Assembly: GCF_001922985.1 (NCBI RefSeq)
Contig: NZ_MRUH01000164.1
Span: 142,550 to 206,549 of the forward strand
From: Teredinibacter waterburyi
Lineage (GTDB): Bacteria > Pseudomonadota > Gammaproteobacteria > Pseudomonadales > Cellvibrionaceae
Direction of reading: 5' to 3'
Length of the DNA stretch: 64,000 nucleotides
Shown piece after piece: positions 59,176 through 64,000 of this stretch; the stretch's first letter is position 1, and each line of letters starts with the position of its first letter. A program made the translations under genes and the position numbers. A model generated the notes under the pieces. That model was not told the origin of the DNA. It saw only the letters and a program-made list of their open reading frames with translations, and made no database searches.

Positions 59176-59659
59176 TTGGTTAAAACCTCTTAAATGAATA
59201 GAATTCTGTTTGCCTTCCACTATTTGAACTCGTTGAGCTCGCGCTACGGCGGGAGACAATGGCCTCAACCGCTCAATCGGCATTTCTTAATCAAAACTTG
59301 ATACTAGCCTCGCGCTAACAAACCGCAAGTCCAAAAATCGGCCCCGCCTCAGCTGCCGTTAACTCGCTCGGAGCAGAGTTTATCGGTTACAAGCCTTCGG
59401 CGTAAGCCCAACCAGCGATTACCACGAAGCCTCACTATCAGCGGTTTACCGTCTTATAGTAACGGGGGCGTTAAGATACACGCCAGCCTAGCCGCAGACA
59501 AGAGAAGAACCGCATTTCTCTAGTTTGCCAAATCCTACTCTATACTTCTTGTTATAACGGGAGCAAAATTAGAGCCGTTGTATCCCAAGTAACCTGTTTA
59601 GTCGGCCAGTATATGGCCAGTTTTTTACGACTACGAGTCAACAACAAGGGGTTTGTTAC
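59176..59659. other. Divergent promoter region between adk and a small conserved gene
   Basis: 484 bases. The adk frame stays open to 59283. No RNA gene is recognised. At 59604-59626 a GGCCA/TGGCC hairpin with a TTTTTT run lies 33 bases before the next gene on the plus strand, which looks like an attenuator or a terminator of a leader transcript. Confidence 0.55.
59604..59626 (+). terminator. Hairpin plus U-run in the leader of the 59660 gene
   Basis: A 5-bp stem GGCCA/TGGCC with a 5-base loop is followed by AG and TTTTTT. The stem is short, so strength is uncertain. Confidence 0.45.
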
Positions 59660-59995
59660 ATGAAAGTCAAAGAGTTAGTCTCCAATTGGCAGTCACTTGC
59701 CCAATGCACATTTGCAGAAACAAACTTTACCGTAAATCTCTCTGTCGAAGACGCCGCCAAAGTCGATGCGCTCGCCGATCTGTATCCAAGGCGCTCTAAA
59801 GAGCAAATTATCAGTGAGCTAGTCTCCGCTGCACTAGCCGAAATCGAACAAAGCTTACCCTATGTTCCCGGTAATAAAATCGTCGCGACAGACGAAATGG
59901 GCGAGCCCATTTATGAAGATGTAGGCCCAACGCCAAACTATTTAGAGTTGACGCGCAAGCACCTCAATCGCCATCGCAGCGAGAGTGTCAGCTAA
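59660..59995 (+). CDS. Small conserved protein with an RHH-like core, of unknown function
   Basis: A 111-residue soluble protein. I recognise it as a family present in pseudomonads, often labelled as a pilin-assembly or type 1 pili tip component; that label is not supported by function. A beta-strand (FTVNLSVEDAAKVDALADLY) and two helices (RRSKEQIISELVSAALAEIE) look like a ribbon-helix-helix core, which could bind DNA. GEPIYEDVGPTPNYLEL is a conserved tail. SD AAGGGG is present. The stop overlaps the mazG stop tail to tail. Confidence 0.75.
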   Translation: MKVKELVSNWQSLAQCTFAETNFTVNLSVEDAAKVDALADLYPRRSKEQIISELVSAALAEIEQSLPYVPGNKIVATDEMGEPIYEDVGPTPNYLELTRKHLNRHRSESVS

Positions 59996-60837
59996 GCCTC
60001 ATCGCGCTTCTGCTGCTCCCAAGCGGCTTGCATTTCTAACATATCGACCTCGCCGAGGGCTTTACCCTGCTGAGCGAGGAGCTTCTCAACCCCATTAAAA
60101 CGTCGTTCGAACTTGCGATTAGCGGCGCGCATCAACCCTTCCGAGTCACATTTTAGATGCCGCGCAAGATTGACGCAGGAAAACATTACGTCACCCAGCT
60201 CTTCCTCGAGTTTTTGCTGTGCAGCGCCGTGATTGGCGTTCAGCTCTGAATCGGTGAAGGCTTGTCGCAGTTCAACAACCTCCTCTTCAAGCTTAGCCAA
60301 TACGGCAACTCGACTATCCCAATCAAAACCAACACCAGCAGCGCGCTTCTGTAACTTCTGTGCGCGACTCAATGCCGGCAGCGCTAGCGGTACGTCTTCT
60401 AGAGTCCCGAGTTTGCCCTTTTTTGCTCGCTCATCCTGCTTAATCGCCTCCCAAGAGGCTTTGATAGCGGCTTCTTCAGGTGCTCCAGCTGCACGACGAC
60501 TGCTCAAGGTGCCGTCTGGAAACACATGAGGATGACGCCGTACTAGCTTGGCGGTCAATCCATGCACGACATCTGCAAAATTCCAGAATCCATCTTCTTC
60601 GGCTAGCTGGCTATAAAAAACCACCTGAAACAATAGGTCGCCAAGCTCTTCACGAAGATGCGGGTAGTCGGCCTTCTCAATGGTATCGACCACTTCATAG
60701 GCTTCTTCTAGCGTACTGGGCGTAATCGATTGATAGGTTTGTTTCAGATCCCAAGGGCAACCGTACTCTGGCTCTCGTAGACGCGCCATCAGTGTCAGAA
60801 TATCGTCGATTCCGTATTGCGTTGATTCTCCAACCAT
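59992..60837 (-). CDS. mazG: Nucleoside triphosphate pyrophosphohydrolase
   Basis: MazG removes pyrophosphate from NTPs and lowers ppGpp effects. The N-terminal half has LEEAYEVVDTIEKADYPHLR and ELGDLLFQVVFYSQLAEEDG, the ExxE...ExxD metal sites. The C-terminal half has a second, similar set (EEEVVELRQAF, EEELGDVMFSCVNLARHL). The length of 281 fits a two-domain MazG. It lies 27 bp after relA on the same strand, a common arrangement. Confidence 0.96.
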   Translation of the reverse strand: MVGESTQYGIDDILTLMARLREPEYGCPWDLKQTYQSITPSTLEEAYEVVDTIEKADYPHLREELGDLLFQVVFYSQLAEEDGFWNFADVVHGLTAKLVRRHPHVFPDGTLSSRRAAGAPEEAAIKASWEAIKQDERAKKGKLGTLEDVPLALPALSRAQKLQKRAAGVGFDWDSRVAVLAKLEEEVVELRQAFTDSELNANHGAAQQKLEEELGDVMFSCVNLARHLKCDSEGLMRAANRKFERRFNGVEKLLAQQGKALGEVDMLEMQAAWEQQKRDEA

Positions 60838-60864
60838 AATGACAACCTAAGCCTATATAAAACG

Positions 60865-63111
60865 TTATATTTTGCGCTGTGCAGAAGACACGTTTGGAAG
60901 ATGATTTAGCTTAGCCAGCACCCGACTTAGTGCGCTGTAATCCGCTATCTCCATTTGCACAGTCATATCCACGGTGTTCTTGGTTTTGTTCGATAGGGTT
61001 TGCATCGCGCTAACGTTGATCTTTTCACGGTCTAGCAGTGTTGTGATATCGCGCAGCAAACCGTGCCGGTCGAAGGCTTCGATAAAAACGCTAACTGTAT
61101 ATGTGTGCGTCGGTGCGTCGGCCCAGTCGACACGGATTATGCGTTCCGGCTCATCCCCTTGTAGCTGTAGTATATTGCCGCAGTCCATACGGTGAATCGA
61201 TACACCGCGACCTAAAGTGATGTAACCGGCGATTCTATCGCCAGGAATAGGTCGGCAACACTGGGCGATGTGAGACATCATATTACCCACACCATCGATA
61301 AACACATCTTCGGCGCTACCGGTATCTGTCGTCTTGGCTCGCCCCACCATTGAACTTGCGGGAAGCTCATCTTTATCCGTCTTCAGCAACCGCTGGGCCG
61401 CGTTAATGACTCGCTCCACGCCCAAATCGGCCGTTCCGACCGCCGCGTAAAGGTCTTCGAGGGTTTTTAAGTTCAAGCTTTGAGATAAAGACTGGAAGTC
61501 GAGGTTTTCGACCCCTAAGCGCTTAAACTCGTGATCAAGTAAGGCGCGGCCATCCGCTATATTTTGATCGCGGTCCTGCAGCTTGAACCACTGCTGAAGC
61601 TTGCTACGCGCGCGCGATGTGGTGATATAACCCAAATTTGGGTTGAGCCAATCACGGCTAGGCGCTTCGCGACGACCGGTCAAGACTTCAACCTGGTCAG
61701 CTGTTCGCAGCGAGTGGTTGAGCGGCACTATACGACCGTTCACCTTGGCCCCTCGACAGTGAATACCCACATCCGAATGGATGCGGAAAGCAAAATCTAC
61801 TGGAGTGGCGCGGGCGGGCAAATCAACCACATGTCCCTCGGGGGTAAATACGTAGATTCGATCTTGCTCAATACTCTTCGGCAGATAGTCATCCCAGGGG
61901 ACGCTACCAACTTCATCATGCCACTCCAGCACTTGCCGCAGCCATTCGATCTTTTTCTCGTAGCTATCCGTGCCCTCTTGGCTGTCGGTGTCTTTGTAGC
62001 GCCAATGGGCGCAAACCCCAAACTCTGCTTCTTCGTGCATTTTATGAGTGCGAATTTGCACCTCTAACGCTTGGTTCGCCGGCCCATGTACCGCCGTGTG
62101 TAAGGAGCGATAGCCGTTTTCTTTCGGGTTGGCGATGTAGTCATCAAACTCGTGGGGAATGTTGCGCCACAAAGAGTGCACCAAACCCAATACGGTATAG
62201 CAATCGCGCTCTGAGTTGACCAAGATTCGCACGGCGCGAATATCGTAGACTTCAGAAAAGCCTATATTTTTGCGTCGCATCTTCCGCCAGATACTGTAAA
62301 TATGCTTCGCTCGACCGTAGATATTTGCGGAGATACCGTCTTCGTCCAATGCCGACTGCAACATTTGAATAACGCTATCGATGTAGGTCTGTCGGTCGAT
62401 GCGCCGCTCGTCTAGAAGCTTGGCGATATATTTATAATCGAAGGGCTGTAAATAGCGGAATGAGAGATCTTCAAGTTCCCACTTGATATGACCTATACCT
62501 AAACGATGCGCTAAGGGGGCAAAGATATCAGCTACTTCGTGTGCGACTTTTTGACGCCGTTCTATTGGCGCATTCTTCACGGCACGAATTGCACAGGTAC
62601 GCTCAGCCAGTTTGATTAAGGCGACGCGGACATCGTCAATCATGGCCACTAGCATCTTACGTACATTTTCGGCTTGCTCGGCCGATTGCAGACCAATTAC
62701 TGACTCTGACGACTGATTTGAGGTGCCACTAATGGCCGCCATGCGCTGTACGCCCTCAATAAGATCGGCGACCTTGTCGCCAAACTCGGTACGCACGCGG
62801 GCGCTGGCCAATTTATTCTCGCGCACGCTGCGATAGAGAATACTCGCGACCAGCGTTTCTTCATCGAGCTGTAGATTCGCCAGAATTTCGGCCATCTCCA
62901 GCCCGGCGTTTAGTGTGGTATAGCCCTCACCCCAAGCATTATTGTGATCGCCCTCTTGCTCAGCTGAAGCCTGCGCCAACTGGCAGGCTTTGATAATGAT
63001 CACCTGAGTTGAATTAGGTATGTGGGCGAGCTTCTGAATACGCTCACACCAGCTCGCGATATCGATCTCGCCATTTTCATCCAGCGGATGATCTTCTCTG
63101 ATTTTAACCAT
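60865..63111 (-). CDS. relA: GTP pyrophosphokinase (stringent response synthetase)
   Basis: A 748-residue RelA. The N-terminal pseudo-HD domain lacks the HD metal motif (VASILYRSVRENK), so the protein should not hydrolyse ppGpp. The synthetase has YDIRAVRILVNSERDCYTVLG and the acidic EFDDYIANPKENGYRSLHTA typical of RelA. TGS follows near 415 (YVFTPEGHVVDLPARATPVD), and an ACT domain ends the protein. The length is normal. mazG follows. Confidence 0.97.
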   Translation of the reverse strand: MVKIREDHPLDENGEIDIASWCERIQKLAHIPNSTQVIIIKACQLAQASAEQEGDHNNAWGEGYTTLNAGLEMAEILANLQLDEETLVASILYRSVRENKLASARVRTEFGDKVADLIEGVQRMAAISGTSNQSSESVIGLQSAEQAENVRKMLVAMIDDVRVALIKLAERTCAIRAVKNAPIERRQKVAHEVADIFAPLAHRLGIGHIKWELEDLSFRYLQPFDYKYIAKLLDERRIDRQTYIDSVIQMLQSALDEDGISANIYGRAKHIYSIWRKMRRKNIGFSEVYDIRAVRILVNSERDCYTVLGLVHSLWRNIPHEFDDYIANPKENGYRSLHTAVHGPANQALEVQIRTHKMHEEAEFGVCAHWRYKDTDSQEGTDSYEKKIEWLRQVLEWHDEVGSVPWDDYLPKSIEQDRIYVFTPEGHVVDLPARATPVDFAFRIHSDVGIHCRGAKVNGRIVPLNHSLRTADQVEVLTGRREAPSRDWLNPNLGYITTSRARSKLQQWFKLQDRDQNIADGRALLDHEFKRLGVENLDFQSLSQSLNLKTLEDLYAAVGTADLGVERVINAAQRLLKTDKDELPASSMVGRAKTTDTGSAEDVFIDGVGNMMSHIAQCCRPIPGDRIAGYITLGRGVSIHRMDCGNILQLQGDEPERIIRVDWADAPTHTYTVSVFIEAFDRHGLLRDITTLLDREKINVSAMQTLSNKTKNTVDMTVQMEIADYSALSRVLAKLNHLPNVSSAQRKI

Positions 63112-63222
63112 AATCTTTTGTCAACTTAACTAATCTGTAAGTCACTCAATAGTCCTTTTGAGTTTAGTTTTGCAATGCTTGAAACCCTAACAACACCTAA
63201 ATTTCACCATACCGAGACAGAC

Positions 63223-64000
63223 CTAGACGAACACACCCGAAGACAGGTAGCGATCGCCACGATCGCACACAATCGCGACAATCACGGCATTTTCAACGTC
63301 TTTACAAACTTCCAATGCTGCCGCAACAGCGCCACCAGAGGAGACACCGCAAAATATACCCTCGCGACGCGCGAGATCGCGCATCGTCGTCTCGGCCTGC
63401 TGTTGCGATATATTGAGAACCCGGTCAATATCTTTATCAGTGTAGATACTAGGTAAATAGGCTTCTGGCCAGCGGCGAATGCCGGGAATATTAGCGCCCT
63501 CAGCTGGCTGCAAGCCAATAACCTCGATATTTGGATTACGCTCTTTTAGGAACCTAGACGTTCCCACGATAGTCCCGGTCGTCCCCATAGAACTGATGAA
63601 GTGCGTTACCGTTCCCGCAGTCTGCTGCCAAATTTCCGGGCCTGTACCCTCGTAATGAGCTAATGGGTTATCGCCATTGCCAAACTGGTCCAATACAACA
63701 CCTTCACCGCGAGCACGCATCTGGCCAGCCAAATCACGCGCGCCCTCCATGCCCTGCTCACGGGTAACCAGTATCAGTTCCGCGCCATAGGCCGTCATCG
63801 CGGCCTTGCGTTCGTCGGTCGCATTGTCAGGCATAATCAAGATCATTCTGTAACCTTTGATTGCCGCCGCCATGGCCAAGGCGATACCCGTGTTGCCGCT
63901 GGTCGCCTCGATTAGGGTATCTCCTGGTGTGATATCACCTCGTGCCTCGGCGCGGCTAATCATAGATAGTGCCGGTCGGTCTTTTACCGAACCGGCAGGG
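63223..64000 (-). CDS. cysM: Cysteine synthase B (5' partial)
   Basis: The frame is open to the window end, so the N-terminus is missing. The visible part begins PAGSVKDRPALSM, which holds the PLP lysine, and continues with ATSGNTGIALAMAAA and ISSMGTTGTIVG, the phosphate and substrate loops. It ends CDRGDRYLSSGVF, the CysM rather than CysK version. The enzyme makes cysteine (or sulfocysteine) from O-acetylserine. About 40 residues appear to lie outside the window. Confidence 0.94.
   Translation of the reverse strand, partial: PAGSVKDRPALSMISRAEARGDITPGDTLIEATSGNTGIALAMAAAIKGYRMILIMPDNATDERKAAMTAYGAELILVTREQGMEGARDLAGQMRARGEGVVLDQFGNGDNPLAHYEGTGPEIWQQTAGTVTHFISSMGTTGTIVGTSRFLKERNPNIEVIGLQPAEGANIPGIRRWPEAYLPSIYTDKDIDRVLNISQQQAETTMRDLARREGIFCGVSSGGAVAAALEVCKDVENAVIVAIVCDRGDRYLSSGVFV

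Noticed and set aside
61564..62067. A 167-residue plus-strand frame
   Set aside because: It is antisense to the relA synthetase and TGS region, where conservation of RelA explains the open frame.

Overview
The window is chromosomal DNA of a polarly flagellated gammaproteobacterium. The gene order cheV-cheR-flgBCDE-flgFGHIJKL-flagellin-flaG-fliD, with flgA-flgM-flgN divergent from cheV, resembles pseudomonads and marine Cellvibrionales. Housekeeping neighbours (ttcA, rsmE, trpS, adk, tsaB, uppP, mazG, relA, cysM) are all of gammaproteobacterial type. The taxon is an inference from gene content; no rRNA gene is present to settle it.

Layout. (1) 1-3341, plus strand: a 5'-truncated motility-accessory-factor (MAF/DUF115) protein with an added PhyH-like dioxygenase domain, then a methyltransferase. 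(2) 15072-3402, minus strand: nine genes with gaps of 8 bp or less or overlaps. PseB, PseC, PseF, PseI and a PseG-like hydrolase make CMP-pseudaminic-acid-type sugar. Four unusual genes follow: an ATP-grasp-HAD fusion, a GT4 glycosyltransferase, a small Rossmann-plus-membrane-helix protein, and an asparagine-synthetase-GT4 fusion of 1262 residues. A strong terminator ends the operon. (3) 38909-15274, minus strand: CheV, CheR, rod, hook, rings, FlgJ, FlgK, FlgL, two flagellins, FlaG and FliD. (4) 39114-41211, plus strand: FlgA, FlgM, FlgN, then a tRNA-Arg(CCU) and RsmE. (5) 42232-54628: signalling and metabolism, with a GGDEF-EAL protein, TtcA, a PilZ-like protein, BioA, a receiver-PP2C regulator, a chemoreceptor-like protein, TrpS, a tRNA-queuosine mannosyltransferase-like protein and a cyclic-nucleotide/rhodanese-like protein. 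(6) 54778-64000: M18 aminopeptidase, UppP, TsaB, an Ala/Lys-rich protein, Adk, a small conserved protein, MazG, RelA and the 3' part of CysM.

How the parts work together. The left 41 kb is a flagellar assembly and flagellin-decoration region. By eye, sigma-54 type promoters (GG-N10-GC) stand before flgB, flgF, flgA, flgN, one flagellin and the pse operon. Sigma-28 type promoters stand before flgM and the other flagellin. This suggests a sigma-54/sigma-28 hierarchy in which glycan synthesis is timed with hook-basal-body building and the two flagellins are made at different stages.

The most novel material is the tail of the pse operon plus the MAF-PhyH fusion. No PseH acetyltransferase is visible; instead there are an ATP-grasp ligase, an amidotransferase fused to a glycosyltransferase, a methyltransferase and a dioxygenase-like domain. 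Together these suggest an uncharacterised modified pseudaminic-acid glycan on the flagellum.
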